Origin: Mesorhizobium hawassense
Lineage (GTDB): Bacteria > Pseudomonadota > Alphaproteobacteria > Rhizobiales > Rhizobiaceae
Reading direction: 5' to 3'
Length of the DNA stretch: 64,000 nucleotides
NCBI RefSeq assembly: GCF_003289945.1
Contig: NZ_QMBP01000003.1
Span: 1-64,000 of the forward strand
The notes below the pieces were generated by a model. The model was not told where the DNA came from, did not search any database, and worked only from the letters and a program-made list of their open reading frames with translations. Each line of letters opens with the position of its first letter. The stretch's first letter is position 1. Both the position numbers and the translations under genes were made by a program. Of this stretch, positions 25,481 to 35,001 are shown one piece after another.

Positions 25481-27070
25481 ATGTCAGTGGCTCTTGAGAA
25501 GCAGGAAGCGTCGGCGGACCAGCGTTCGCGGCGTTCCGGCGGGCGCGAAGCGCGCCGTGCGATGCGGGCGGCGCCCTTGGCCGACGACATCCGTCCGGTG
25601 CGGGCGGGGCTCGAAGGCGGCAGCTATGGGCCATTGAGCCAGAACGACAAGGAACGCATCCATGAAGCGGTGCTGACGCTGCTGGAGACGGTCGGCTTCG
25701 CCAATGCCATCCCGTCCTGCGTCGAAGCGCTGGTCCGGGTCGGCGGCACCTATGGCGACGACGGCCGTATCCGGCTGCCGCGCGCGCTCGTGCTCGACAC
25801 GATCAGACAAGCAGCCCGCAATTTCACCCTCTACGGCCAGGATCCGAAGCACGACATGCTGATCCAGGGCAAACGAGTGCACTACGGCACGGCGGGTGCG
25901 GCGGTGCATCTGGTCGACGTCGAGAAGCGCGAATATCGCGAATCGCTGTTGCAGGATCTTTATGACGCCGCCCGCCTCGTCGACGGGCTCGACAACATCC
26001 ATTTCTTCCAGCGCACCATGGTGCCGCGCGACATCCCCGATCCGCTCGATATGGATTTCAACACGCTCTATGCCTGCGTGATGGGGACGTCCAAGCATGT
26101 CGGCACCTCCTTCACGGTGCGCGAGAACGTCAAGCCGGCGCTTGAGATGCTCTATGCGATAGCCGGCGGCGAGGAGAATTTCAGGGCGCGTCCCTTCGTC
26201 TCCAACTCCAACTGCTTCGTCGTGCCGCCGATGAAATTCGCCGAGGACGCCTGCGGCGTGCTCGAAGCCTGCGTCGAAGGCGGCATTCCGATCCTGCTTC
26301 TGTCGGCCGGCCAGGCAGGCGCCACGGCACCCGCCGCGATCGCCGGCGCCGTCGTGCAGGCGGTGGCGGAAGTGCTGATGGGCCTGGTCTATGTCAATGC
26401 CATCAAGCCCGGGCATCCGGCGATCTTCGGCACCTGGCCGTTCGTTTCCGACCTCAGGACCGGCGCGATGTCCGGCGGCTCGGCCGAGCAGGCGGTGTTG
26501 ACGGCGGCCTGCGCGCAGATGGCGCAATATTACGACCTGCCGGGTGGTTCGGCCGCCGGCATGACGGATTCGAAACTACCCGACATCCAGTCCGGCTATG
26601 AAAAGGGCATCACTGACGTGATGGCTGGTCTTGCCGGCCTCAATCTCGTCTATGAATCGGCCGGCATGCATGCCTCGCTGCTCGGCTTCTGCCTCGAAAG
26701 CCTGATCATCGACAACGATATGCTCGGTCACTGCCTGCGCTGCGTGCGCGGCATCGAGGTGACCGACGAGGCGCTGTCGATCGACACCATTGCCGATGTC
26801 TGCATGAAGGGTCCCGGACACTATCTCGGCAACGACCAGACGCTGAGGCTGATGCAGACCGAGTATTTCTATCCCGCCGTCGGCGACCGTTTCTCGCCCA
26901 AGGAATGGAACGAAAAGGGCCGGCCCGACATCCTGTCGCGGGCAATCGCGGAGAAGAAGCGCGTGCTCGCCGAGCGCTTCCCGCGGCATGTGTCGCGCAT
27001 TCTCGACGACAAATTGCGCGCCCGCTTCGGCGAGATGATCAAGTTGCCGCGCAGCGGCATGGGCGGCTAG
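25481..27070 (+). CDS. Trimethylamine methyltransferase (MttB) family protein, non-pyrrolysine
   Basis: A 529-residue member of the MttB superfamily, TIM-barrel proteins that move a methyl group from a quaternary or tertiary amine to a corrinoid protein. Recognisable stretches are LETVGFANAIPSCVEAL near residue 70, TLYGQDPKHDM, VHYGTAGAAVHLVD, HVGTSFTVRENVKPALEML and AQMAQYYDLPGGSAAGMTDSK. The frame is continuous with no in-frame TAG, so it is not a pyrrolysine enzyme and is closer to glycine-betaine-type (MtgB-like) homologues. No corrinoid partner or reductive activator is present nearby, so its role in this probable aerobe is uncertain. Confidence 0.88.
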   Translation: MSVALEKQEASADQRSRRSGGREARRAMRAAPLADDIRPVRAGLEGGSYGPLSQNDKERIHEAVLTLLETVGFANAIPSCVEALVRVGGTYGDDGRIRLPRALVLDTIRQAARNFTLYGQDPKHDMLIQGKRVHYGTAGAAVHLVDVEKREYRESLLQDLYDAARLVDGLDNIHFFQRTMVPRDIPDPLDMDFNTLYACVMGTSKHVGTSFTVRENVKPALEMLYAIAGGEENFRARPFVSNSNCFVVPPMKFAEDACGVLEACVEGGIPILLLSAGQAGATAPAAIAGAVVQAVAEVLMGLVYVNAIKPGHPAIFGTWPFVSDLRTGAMSGGSAEQAVLTAACAQMAQYYDLPGGSAAGMTDSKLPDIQSGYEKGITDVMAGLAGLNLVYESAGMHASLLGFCLESLIIDNDMLGHCLRCVRGIEVTDEALSIDTIADVCMKGPGHYLGNDQTLRLMQTEYFYPAVGDRFSPKEWNEKGRPDILSRAIAEKKRVLAERFPRHVSRILDDKLRARFGEMIKLPRSGMGG

Positions 27071-27085
27071 GCCCTATCCGACAGT

Positions 27086-27484
27086 TCACTCCGCCGTCAG
27101 CCCATGGCGCTCGACGACTTCGGCGTTGATCAGCTTGGCGTGCAGCGTCATCAGCACGATCTGCGCGTCGAAACTGTCGCCGGCCTCCAGCGCCGCCTCG
27201 ATGCGGCGCTCGACCTGCAATGTCGGCTCGCGGCCGTTGGCCTGCTCGAATACCTCCGGTCCGGCGACGCAATAGCCGCAGAGCTGCGCGACGGACGTAT
27301 AGGCGTCCGCCGGCGGTTCGTTGGGCCAGCGATCGTTCATCAGATTGACGATGGTGAGTTTCACCCCTTCCGGCACCAGGGCCGGATGCAGATCGGCCTT
27401 GCGCATGGCGTCATCGAGCTGGCGCAGGTCTCCGGAGCGGCCGAACATGCCAAGGAAGCCAAGGGAAGAACGCCGTTTCGCCAC
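27086..27484 (-). CDS. Conserved hypothetical protein, 132 residues
   Basis: I do not recognise a named domain. The protein starts with basic VAKRRSSLGFLGMFG and contains LRQLDDAMRKADLHPALVPEGVKLTIVNLMND, GYCVAGPEVFEQANG and a C-terminal helix-rich QVERRIEAALEAGDSFDAQIV. It is soluble by composition. GTG at 27484 is preferred over ATG at 27538, because GGGAG is 8 bases before the GTG and none precedes the ATG. It lies 131 bases downstream of the dehydratase on the same strand and converges with the MttB-family gene. Confidence 0.75.
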   Translation of the reverse strand: MAKRRSSLGFLGMFGRSGDLRQLDDAMRKADLHPALVPEGVKLTIVNLMNDRWPNEPPADAYTSVAQLCGYCVAGPEVFEQANGREPTLQVERRIEAALEAGDSFDAQIVLMTLHAKLINAEVVERHGLTAE

Positions 27485-27615
27485 GATAATCTCTCCCTTC
27501 GCAAGGCCGCCGAGGTCGAGCTTATCTGTGGGTTCCATGAAGCTGAAACAAGGGCATGAGAAAAAGGGCGGCCCGCTGTTCGCAAGCCGCCGCTTTTGAT
27601 TTAGCCGACTACAGT

Positions 27616-29421
27616 TCAGTGATTGTCGCGCGGCATGCCCCTGGTGTGCGCCACATCCTGGTATTTCACCGCCGGCTTCAGCACCATTCCCTGGTCGAAC
27701 TGGTCGACCATGCCGCGCTGGATCTCCTGCCACGGCGTCTGGTGCTTGGGATAGTGATAGCCGCCATTGCCCTCTATCGCCGCGCGGCGGCTGGCGATCT
27801 CCGCGTCGCTGACCAGGATATTGGCCGTGCCCTTCTTCAGGTCGATGCGCACGCGATCGCCGGTCTTGAGCAGCGCCAGGCCGCCGCCGATGGCGGCTTC
27901 CGGCGAGGCGTTGAGGATCGACGGCGAGCCTGACGTGCCAGACTGACGGCCGTCGCCGATGCAGGCCAGCGAATGGATGCCCTTCTTGATCAGGTAGGCC
28001 GGCGGCTGCATGTTGACCACCTCGGCGCCGCCCGGATAGCCGACCGGGCCGGCGCCGCGCATGAACAGGATGGTGTGCTCGTCGATGCCTTGCGCCGGAT
28101 CGTCGATGCGGGCGTGATAATCCTCCGGCCCGTCGAAAACGATGGCGTTGCCTTCGAAAGCCTCGGGATCCTTCGGGTTGGAGAGGTAGCGCTGACGGAA
28201 TTCGGGCGAGATGCCGCTGGTCTTCATGATGGCGGAATCGAACAGATTGCCCTTGAGGTTGATGAAGCCGGCATTGGCCTTGAGCGGCTTGTCGGCGCCG
28301 CGGATGACGTCGTGGTTCTCGTTGACGGCATCCCGGCAATTGTCGCCCATCGACTTGCCGTTGGCGGTGATCGCGTCGGGATGGGGCAGCAGGCCGCCCT
28401 TCATCAGTTCCGCGACGACCGCCGGCACGCCACCGGCGTGGTGATAGTCCTCGCCAAGGTATTCGCCGGTCGGCTGCAGGTTGACGAGCAGCGGCACGTT
28501 GAGGCCGATCTTCTGCCAGTCGTCATTGTCGAGCGGCACGCCGAGATGGCGGGCAATGGCGTTGAGATGGATCGGCGCATTGGTGGAGCCGCCGATCGCC
28601 GAATTGACGACGATGGCGTTCTCGAAGGCCTGGCGCGTCATGATGTCGGACGGCTTCAGGTCCTCATGCACCATGTCGACGATGCGCTTGCCGGTCTCGT
28701 AGGCGACCTGGCCGCGCTCGCGATAGGGCGCGGGGATGGCGGCCGAGCCCGGCAGCTGCATGCCGAGCGCCTCGGCCAGCGAGTTCATCGTCGTGGCAGT
28801 GCCCATGGTGTTGCAATAGCCGGTCGACGGAGCCGAGGAGGCGACGATGTCCATGAACTCGTCATAGTCGATCTCGCCGGCCGAGAGCCTTTGCCGGGAT
28901 TCCCAGACGATGGTGCCGGAGCCGGTGCGCTTGCCCTTGTGCCAGCCGTTGAGCATCGGGCCGACCGACAGCGCGATCGCCGGAATGTTGACGGTAGCCG
29001 CCGCCATCAGCAAGGCGGGCGTGGTCTTGTCGCAGCCGATGGTGAGCACCACGCCGTCGAGCGGATACCCATAGAGCACCTCGACGAGGCCGAGATAGGC
29101 AAGGTTGCGGTCGAGCGACGCGGTCGGGCGCTTGCCGGTCTCCTGGATCGGGTGGCACGGGAACTCGAACGGGATGCCGCCCATCGAGACGATGCCTTCG
29201 CGCACGCGCTTGGCGAGCTCGAGGTGATGCCGGTTGCAGGGCGACAGGTCGGATCCGGTCTGCGCGATGCCGATCAGCGGCTTGCCCGACATCAGTTCGG
29301 CGCGGGTCAGCCCGTAATTCAGATAGCGCTCGAGATAGAGCGCCGTCATGCCCGGATTGTCGGGATTGTCGAACCACTCCTGCGAGCGAAATTTCTTCTT
29401 CCTGGTGGGGGCGCCTGCCAT
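27616..29421 (-). CDS. IlvD/Edd family sugar-acid dehydratase (D-xylonate dehydratase-like)
   Basis: A 601-residue Fe-S dehydratase. The N-terminus [22 protein letters not shown] and [37 protein letters not shown] resemble Caulobacter XylD, which turns D-xylonate into 2-keto-3-deoxy-xylonate; L-arabinonate or gluconate are alternatives. Cluster ligand Cys are seen in [18 protein letters not shown] and [15 protein letters not shown]; the C-terminal [21 protein letters not shown] is a family signature. The start is the ATG for [10 protein letters not shown]; the frame upstream is not similar. No sugar dehydrogenase or aldolase partner is adjacent. Confidence 0.9.
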   Translation of the reverse strand: MAGAPTRKKKFRSQEWFDNPDNPGMTALYLERYLNYGLTRAELMSGKPLIGIAQTGSDLSPCNRHHLELAKRVREGIVSMGGIPFEFPCHPIQETGKRPTASLDRNLAYLGLVEVLYGYPLDGVVLTIGCDKTTPALLMAAATVNIPAIALSVGPMLNGWHKGKRTGSGTIVWESRQRLSAGEIDYDEFMDIVASSAPSTGYCNTMGTATTMNSLAEALGMQLPGSAAIPAPYRERGQVAYETGKRIVDMVHEDLKPSDIMTRQAFENAIVVNSAIGGSTNAPIHLNAIARHLGVPLDNDDWQKIGLNVPLLVNLQPTGEYLGEDYHHAGGVPAVVAELMKGGLLPHPDAITANGKSMGDNCRDAVNENHDVIRGADKPLKANAGFINLKGNLFDSAIMKTSGISPEFRQRYLSNPKDPEAFEGNAIVFDGPEDYHARIDDPAQGIDEHTILFMRGAGPVGYPGGAEVVNMQPPAYLIKKGIHSLACIGDGRQSGTSGSPSILNASPEAAIGGGLALLKTGDRVRIDLKKGTANILVSDAEIASRRAAIEGNGGYHYPKHQTPWQEIQRGMVDQFDQGMVLKPAVKYQDVAHTRGMPRDNH

Positions 29422-29570
29422 GGTGGTCTCCGTATTTGTATGACAAATCGATATGACAATGCGTCCATGCAAGCAAGAGGCAGGCGCGCCTCGACCCGGA
29501 CTTTGGTGCGATAGACTTGTTCGGAGCCGCGCGCTACGACCACTCGACGACAGCAATCCGGGAGGTCTTG

Positions 29571-30020
29571 ATGGCTTTGGTGATCGAAGGCGAGGAACAC
29601 ATTGCCGCACCCGTCGAGAAAGTGTGGCAAGCCCTCAACGACCCGGAAATCCTGAAAGAGTCCATTCCCGGCTGCCAGAGCCTGGCAATGAACTCGGCCA
29701 CCGAGATGGCGGCGACCGTGGTGCTCAAGATCGGGCCGATCAAGGCGACCTTCAACGGCGAGGTCACGCTGAAGAACCTCAAGCCGCCGCATTCCTACAC
29801 CATCCAGGGCGAAGGCAAGGGCGGCATTGCCGGCTTCGCCAAGGGCGGCGCCGACGTGACGCTGACCGCCGACGGGCCGAATGCCACGGTGCTCAAATAC
29901 GCCGCCAAGGCCGAAGTCGGCGGCAAGATCGCGCAGCTCGGCAGTCGGCTGATCCAGTCGACCTCGAAGAAGCTGGCCGGGCAGTTCTTCTCGACGTTCG
30001 GCGAGAAGGTCGGCGCCTGA
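29571..30020 (+). CDS. CoxG-like SRPBCC protein (CO dehydrogenase subunit G family)
   Basis: A 149-residue START/SRPBCC fold protein. [32 protein letters not shown] is the standard CoxG N-terminus, and the glycine-rich [19 protein letters not shown] follows. CoxG family proteins help recruit or mature molybdenum hydroxylases at the membrane, or bind hydrophobic ligands. The CGGGAGG ribosome site fixes the start. No coxMSL genes are in the window, so a CO-related role is not supported. Convergent with mrp, with 16 bases between stops. Confidence 0.88.
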   Translation: MALVIEGEEHIAAPVEKVWQALNDPEILKESIPGCQSLAMNSATEMAATVVLKIGPIKATFNGEVTLKNLKPPHSYTIQGEGKGGIAGFAKGGADVTLTADGPNATVLKYAAKAEVGGKIAQLGSRLIQSTSKKLAGQFFSTFGEKVGA

Positions 30021-30036
30021 GCGTCCCCTTCTAGGA

Positions 30037-31209
30037 TTATTCGAACACGATGCTGGGCACGGCGGCCTCGGCCGCGCCGCGCTCTTCCTGGATCCGGTCC
30101 CAGACTTTGCTTGCGATGTCGCGATAGATCTTCGCCTCGGCCCCGTCCGGCTTCGAGACGACGACCGGCGCGCCGGCGTCCGAGCTTTCGCGAATGCCCA
30201 TTTCCAGCGGAACCTCGCCGAGGAAGGTGACGCCAAGGCGTTCGGCCTCGCGGCGCGCGCCGCCATGGCCGAAAATGTCATAGCGCTTGCCGGTATCGGG
30301 CGCGAGGAAGTAGCTCATGTTCTCGACGATGCCGAGCAGCGGCACATCGACCTTCTTGAACATGTTGAGGCCCTTGCGGGCGTCGATCAACGCGAGGTCC
30401 TGCGGCGTCGACACGATGACGGCGCCGGCGAGCGGCACCTGCTGGGCCATGGTGAGTTGGGCGTCGCCGGTGCCGGGCGGCATGTCGACCACCAGCACGT
30501 CGAGCGGACCCCATTCGACCTCGCGCAGCATCTGGGTCAGCGCCGACATCACCATCGGGCCGCGCCAGATCATCGGCGTCTCCTCATCGACCAGGAAGCC
30601 CATCGACATCACCTTCAGGCCGTAATTCTGCATCGGCCTCAGGATCTTGCCGTCGACGGTCTGCGGCCGGCCATGGATGGCGAGCAGCCTGGGCATCGAC
30701 GGGCCATAGATGTCGGCGTCGAGCACGCCGACCTTCAAGCCGTTGGCGGCAAGGCCGAGCGCGAGATTGACGGCGGTGGTCGACTTGCCGACGCCACCCT
30801 TGCCGGAGGCGACCGCGATGATGGCATCGATGCCGGGCACGCCGCGCCGGCCGTGGCCGTGCGAAGCGGGCGCCTGTGGGGTGGGACGCTGCGCCGGCTG
30901 CGGGGCTGCGGGCCTCGGCGCCGCCGGACGCGGTGGCACAGGCGCTTCCATGCCGCCACCCTTCTTCTCCGCCGTCAGCGCGACGACGGCGCTGGCGACC
31001 CCGGGAATGCCCTTCACCGCGCGCTCGGCGGCGGCGCGCAACGGCTCAAGTTCCTGGGCTCGGGCGGCGGGAACGGTGATCGAGAAGAACACCTTGGAAT
31101 CGGCGATGAAGATTTCTGAGACCATGCCGAGGTCGACGATGTTGCCGGTGAAGTTCGGCCCGTTCACCGTCTTCAGGCGTTCGATGACGGATTCCTTGGT
31201 AACGGTCAT
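30037..31209 (-). CDS. apbC: Mrp/ApbC-type P-loop ATPase, Fe-S cluster carrier, without CxxC
   Basis: A 390-residue protein with an N-terminal MIP18/DUF59 domain (residues 1-90, SVIERLKTVNGPNFTGNIV), a Pro-rich linker, and a Mrp ATPase domain with deviant Walker A AVASGKGGVGKSTTAVNLALG near 130. It should bind and transfer Fe-S clusters in the cytosol. The segment ENMSYFLAPDTGKRYDIFGHGGA occupies the place where E. coli Mrp has a CxxC pair, and both Cys are absent. The start is ATG 31209 (MTVTKESV), with the frame open 22 codons more. Confidence 0.9.
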   Translation of the reverse strand: MTVTKESVIERLKTVNGPNFTGNIVDLGMVSEIFIADSKVFFSITVPAARAQELEPLRAAAERAVKGIPGVASAVVALTAEKKGGGMEAPVPPRPAAPRPAAPQPAQRPTPQAPASHGHGRRGVPGIDAIIAVASGKGGVGKSTTAVNLALGLAANGLKVGVLDADIYGPSMPRLLAIHGRPQTVDGKILRPMQNYGLKVMSMGFLVDEETPMIWRGPMVMSALTQMLREVEWGPLDVLVVDMPPGTGDAQLTMAQQVPLAGAVIVSTPQDLALIDARKGLNMFKKVDVPLLGIVENMSYFLAPDTGKRYDIFGHGGARREAERLGVTFLGEVPLEMGIRESSDAGAPVVVSKPDGAEAKIYRDIASKVWDRIQEERGAAEAAVPSIVFE

Positions 31210-31407
31210 GATCTTTCCTCGGCGTTTGGCGTTCCAGATAGTGCAGTTTCCCGCCGGAACCAAGCCGTGGCGCAATGGCTCGCCCGGCGTGCCCCGGAAA
31301 GCGACGAATGGTGTCGGATTTGCCGATCGTGTTCGAGGCCCGTCATGGCCAAACGAGCCGCCCGCGCTATCTCCTTGCCATCACGACAAGCTGTGAAGGA
31401 GATCGTC

Positions 31408-31785
31408 ATGCTCGAAAACAGCAATGCGACAGCCAATCTCGCGGTGAAGGACCTGGAGAAGGCCAAGGCTTTCTATGAGGGAACGCTGGGCCTCAGTCAG
31501 GTGGACGACATGGGCGGCGAACTGATCGTCTATAAAAGCGGCGACACGCTGATCAACGTCTATCATTCGCAGTTCGCCGGCACCAACAAGGCGACGGCGG
31601 TGACATGGACGGTCGGCGACCAGATCGAGCCGATCGTCAAGTCGCTCAGATCGAAGGGCGTCAGCTTCGAGCACTATGACATGCCCGGACTGACGCTCGA
31701 GGGCGATATCCATGTCGGCTACGGCATGAAAGTCGCCTGGTTCAGGGATCCCGACGGCAACATCCTGAACCTGGTCGACAAATAG
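31408..31785 (+). CDS. VOC family (glyoxalase/bleomycin resistance-like) protein
   Basis: A 125-residue protein with two beta-alpha-beta-beta-beta modules. NATANLAVKDLEKAKAFYEG begins the first, and KVAWFRDPDGNILNLV ends the second. Glu in DPDGN-type ends and His in SNATANL-type starts often bind metal; here the N-terminal His is absent and Asn sits there, so a divalent-metal dioxygenase role is doubtful. AAGGAG is 6 bases before the ATG. Upstream of the LysR gene of the formate dehydrogenase operon but not obviously linked. Confidence 0.88.
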   Translation: MLENSNATANLAVKDLEKAKAFYEGTLGLSQVDDMGGELIVYKSGDTLINVYHSQFAGTNKATAVTWTVGDQIEPIVKSLRSKGVSFEHYDMPGLTLEGDIHVGYGMKVAWFRDPDGNILNLVDK

Positions 31786-31865
31786 CCTGGGTTTGCGCCG
31801 CTCGCGATTGGTATCCTGATGCCGGCCATCTGGCGCGGGCCTCCGGCGCCCGATAGTTTGCGCCG

Positions 31866-32765
31866 ATGATCGACAAGCTCGAATTCTTCATCGCTCTCGC
31901 CAAGGAGGAGCATTTCGGCCGCGCGGCCGAGGTGTGCGGCGTCACCCAGCCGACGCTGTCGGCCGGCATCAAGCAGCTCGAGGAACAGCTCGGCGTCATG
32001 CTGGTGCTGCGCGGCTCTCGCTTCCAGGGCCTGACGCCGGAAGGCACGCAGGTGCTTGGCTGGGCGCGGCGCATCGTCGGCGACACAAGGACGATGCGCG
32101 AGGAAATGCGGGCGGCGCGGCACGGCCTTGCCGGACGCATCCGCATCGCCGCCGTGCCGACTGCGCTTGCCATGGTGGCGCGGCTGACCACGCCGTTCCG
32201 CGAAAAGCATCCGGGCGTCACCTTCTCGGTGCTGTCGCGGACTTCGATCGAGGTGCTGACGCTGCTCGGCAATTTCGATGTCGACGCCGGCATCACCTAT
32301 CTCGACAACGAACCGCTCGGGCGGGTGACCAGCGTGCCGCTCTATGACGAGCGCTACCAGCTGATCACGGCGGTCGGGAACCCGTTTTCCGACCGCGACA
32401 AAGTGACGTGGGCCGAGATCAGCCAGTTGCCGCTCTGCCTGTTGACGCCTGACATGCAGAACCGCCGCATTATCGACCAGCATCTGGCGGAAGCCGGCGT
32501 GCAGGTGCGGCCGACGCTGGAATCCAATTCGATGATCGTCCTGTTCTCGCATATCAGGACCGGCAAATGGTCGTCGATCATGCCGCTCAACCTTGCGGAA
32601 ACATTCGGCTTTTCCGAGCCGATCCGGGCAATCCCGATCGTCGAGCCGGACGCCAGCCACACGGTCGGGCTGGTGGCGGCGCCGCGCGAGCCGCACACGC
32701 CTTTGGTGCAGGCGCTGCTGGACGAGGCGATGGCGCTGGCGGACGATTTCCGCGCCCATCGCTAG
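31866..32765 (+). CDS. LysR-family regulator, likely of the formate dehydrogenase operon
   Basis: A 299-residue LysR protein. Residues 1-60 form the winged helix-turn-helix (LEFFIALAKEEHFGRAAEVCGVTQPTLSAGIKQLEEQLG), and the remainder is the two-lobed effector domain. It is encoded directly upstream of, and in the same direction as, fdsGBA, with a perfect palindrome in the 193-base spacer. The position matches fdsR-type regulators in other proteobacteria; whether it responds to formate is inference. Confidence 0.9.
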   Translation: MIDKLEFFIALAKEEHFGRAAEVCGVTQPTLSAGIKQLEEQLGVMLVLRGSRFQGLTPEGTQVLGWARRIVGDTRTMREEMRAARHGLAGRIRIAAVPTALAMVARLTTPFREKHPGVTFSVLSRTSIEVLTLLGNFDVDAGITYLDNEPLGRVTSVPLYDERYQLITAVGNPFSDRDKVTWAEISQLPLCLLTPDMQNRRIIDQHLAEAGVQVRPTLESNSMIVLFSHIRTGKWSSIMPLNLAETFGFSEPIRAIPIVEPDASHTVGLVAAPREPHTPLVQALLDEAMALADDFRAHR

Positions 32766-32792
32766 GCTAGACATTGCGCGTTGCCGCATTTC

Positions 32793-32809
32793 GATAGAAA
32801 ATTTCTATC
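32793..32809. promoter_or_regulatory. LysR-type operator candidate GATAGAAA-A-TTTCTATC
   Basis: A perfect 8-base inverted repeat around one central base, containing ATAG-N7-CTAT. It lies 27 bases after the LysR stop and about 150 bases before fdsG. LysR-type sites are usually partly symmetric with T-N11-A; this one is fully symmetric and well placed for the fds promoter. Confidence 0.6.
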
Positions 32810-32958
32810 AAGCAACGGAAGCGCTTTATTGATTTCGGCGGTTTCCTCTGATTTCGTAAGGACTTAGCGATATTGCGTCCATGCATGTCGTTGCCCCAAG
32901 ATCGCTACGGAGCTTGGGCGACATAGGATTGGATGCCACGACCCAGGGAGGGCGCTGC

Positions 32959-33438
32959 GTGACAATGCAGGCCGCAAGTACCGAGATCGCGTCGCGCACG
33001 GCGGCGATCATTGACGAGATGAAGGGCCTAGAAGGCCCGTTGCTGCCGATCCTGCACAGCATACAGGAAGAGTTCGGGCACGTTCCGAAGGACGCACTGC
33101 CGGTGATCGCCGATGGGTTGAACCTTTCGCGGGCCGAGGTGCACGGCGTCGTCAGCTTCTATCACGATTTCCGCGCCCACCCGGCCGGCCGGCATGTGCT
33201 GAAGCTCTGCCAGGCGGAAGCCTGCCAGTCGATGGGTTCGGACGCGGTGGCGGCCAAGGTCAAGCAGCTGCTCGGCATCGATTTCCACGAGACCACCCGC
33301 GACGGATCGGTTACACTGGAACCGGTCTACTGCCTCGGGCTTTGCGCCTGCTCGCCCTCGGCGATGTTGGATGGCGAAGTCATCGGCCGGCTCGATGACG
33401 AGAAGATCGAAGAGATCGTCGCGGAGGTACGTTCATGA
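32959..33438 (+). CDS. fdsG: NAD-dependent formate dehydrogenase gamma subunit FdsG
   Basis: A 159-residue NuoE-like subunit with one [2Fe-2S] cluster. LPILHSIQEEFGHVP and GVVSFYHDF are family motifs; the ligands are the Cys pairs in LKLCQAEACQ (C-x4-C) and YCLGLCACSPS (C-x3-C). I start at GTG 32959, with GGGAGGG about 8 bases upstream; the frame is open from ATG 32881 but without a ribosome site. FdsG relays electrons in the soluble FdsABG complex. Its stop overlaps the fdsB ATG by 4 bases. Confidence 0.94.
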   Translation: MTMQAASTEIASRTAAIIDEMKGLEGPLLPILHSIQEEFGHVPKDALPVIADGLNLSRAEVHGVVSFYHDFRAHPAGRHVLKLCQAEACQSMGSDAVAAKVKQLLGIDFHETTRDGSVTLEPVYCLGLCACSPSAMLDGEVIGRLDDEKIEEIVAEVRS

Positions 33439-34991
33439 TCCCGCGCATCTATATTCCGGCCGACTCCGGCGCGCTGGCGCTCGGCGCCGAGAAGGTCGCC
33501 AAGGCGATCGAGGCGGAGCTCAAGGAGCGCGGCGTCGAAGCCAAGATCGTGCGCAACGGCTCGCGCGGCGCCTATTTCCTGGAGCCGATGGTCGAGGTGG
33601 CGACGGCCGAGGGCCGGGTCGCCTACGGACCGGTCAAGCCTTCCGACGTCAAGAGCCTGTTCGACAGCGGCTTCCTCAAGGGCGGCCACCACAAGCGCTG
33701 GCTGGGCGCGCCGGACAAGATTCCCTTCTTCGCCAAGCAAACGCGGCTGACCTTCGCGCGCTGCGGCATCAACGATCCGCTGTCGCTCGACGCCTACAAG
33801 TCGCTGGGCGGCCTGCGCGGCCTGCAGAATGCGGTCGCCATGGCGCCGGCCGATGTCGTCAAGCAGGTTACAGAGTCCGGCCTGCGCGGCCGCGGCGGCG
33901 CCGGCTTCCCGACCGGCATCAAGTGGAAGACGGTGCTCGATACGGCGGGCGAGCAGAAATACATCGTCTGCAACGCCGACGAGGGCGACAGCGCCACTTT
34001 CGCCGACCGCATGATCATGGAAGGCGATCCCTTCGTGCTGATCGAAGGCATGGCGATCGCCGGCATCGCCACCGGCGCGACCAAGGGTTTCGTCTATATC
34101 CGCTCGGAATATCCGCATGCGGTGGCGACGATGAACAAGGCCGTGGCGATCGCCCGCAAGGCGGGTGTGCTCGGCCCCAGTGTGCTGGGCTCGCCCAACG
34201 CTTTCGACATGGAAATCCGCGTCGGCGCCGGCGCCTATGTCTGCGGCGAGGAAACCTCGCTCTTGAACAGCCTCGAGGGCAAGCGCGGCGTGGTGCGCGC
34301 CAAGCCGCCGCTGCCCGCCATTCAAGGATTGTTCGGCAAGCCGACGGTGATCAACAACGTGATCAGCCTGGCCTCGGTGCCGATCATCATGGACAAGGGC
34401 GCCGCCTACTACAAGGATTTCGGCATGGGCCGCTCGCGCGGCACGATCCCGATCCAGATCGCCGGCAACGTCAAGCAGGGCGGCCTGTTCGAGACGGCTT
34501 TCGGCCTGACGCTCGGCGAAATCGTCGACGATATCGGCGGCGGCACGGCTTCTGGCCGCCCGGTCAAGGCGGTGCAGGTCGGCGGGCCGCTCGGAGCGTA
34601 TTTCCCGCGCGCTCTGTTCGACACGCCGTTCGACTATGAGGAATTCGCCAAGCGCGACGGACTGATAGGCCATGCCGGCATCACCGTGTTCGATGACAGC
34701 GCCGACATGATGAAGCAGGCGCGCTTCGCCATGGAGTTCTGCGCCATCGAAAGCTGCGGCAAGTGCACGCCCTGCCGCATCGGCTCGACACGCGGCGTGG
34801 AGGTCCTCGACAAGCTTGCCGCCGGCATCGAGCCGGAAAAGAACCTCGCGCTGGTCACCGACCTCTGCAATACGATGAAGTTCGGATCGCTGTGCGCGCT
34901 GGGCGGCTTCACGCCCTACCCGGTGATGAGTTCGATCACGCATTTCCCCGACGACTTCAAGCCCGCGCCGGCGCGCGTGGCGGCTGAATAG
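33435..34991 (+). CDS. fdsB: NAD-dependent formate dehydrogenase beta subunit FdsB
   Basis: A 518-residue NuoF-like flavoprotein that passes electrons to NAD+. The N-terminal 120 residues are a NuoE-like thioredoxin-fold extension. GRGGAGFPTGIKW near 153 (NADH site) and CNADEGDSATFADR with MEGDPFVLIEGM (FMN site) follow, and SCGKCTPCRIG near 440 provides the [4Fe-4S] Cys. The end TPYPVMSSITHFPDDF is typical. ATGA overlap with fdsG; 10 bases to fdsA. Confidence 0.95.
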   Translation: MIPRIYIPADSGALALGAEKVAKAIEAELKERGVEAKIVRNGSRGAYFLEPMVEVATAEGRVAYGPVKPSDVKSLFDSGFLKGGHHKRWLGAPDKIPFFAKQTRLTFARCGINDPLSLDAYKSLGGLRGLQNAVAMAPADVVKQVTESGLRGRGGAGFPTGIKWKTVLDTAGEQKYIVCNADEGDSATFADRMIMEGDPFVLIEGMAIAGIATGATKGFVYIRSEYPHAVATMNKAVAIARKAGVLGPSVLGSPNAFDMEIRVGAGAYVCGEETSLLNSLEGKRGVVRAKPPLPAIQGLFGKPTVINNVISLASVPIIMDKGAAYYKDFGMGRSRGTIPIQIAGNVKQGGLFETAFGLTLGEIVDDIGGGTASGRPVKAVQVGGPLGAYFPRALFDTPFDYEEFAKRDGLIGHAGITVFDDSADMMKQARFAMEFCAIESCGKCTPCRIGSTRGVEVLDKLAAGIEPEKNLALVTDLCNTMKFGSLCALGGFTPYPVMSSITHFPDDFKPAPARVAAE

Positions 34992-35001
34992 GAGCTGGCA
35001 G

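Noticed and set aside
25481..27070. Pyrrolysine-containing trimethylamine methyltransferase
   Set aside because: There is no in-frame TAG, and no pyl genes are present in the window.
27973..29514. Long + strand frame opposite the dehydratase
   Set aside because: Shadow of the dehydratase gene; the opposite strand carries all the Fe-S and substrate motifs.
31791..31865. Direct repeat GTTTGCGCCG at 31791-31800 and 31856-31865 before the LysR gene
   Set aside because: A 10-base GC-rich match spaced 65 bases apart is not convincing as an operator, and one copy abuts the start codon.
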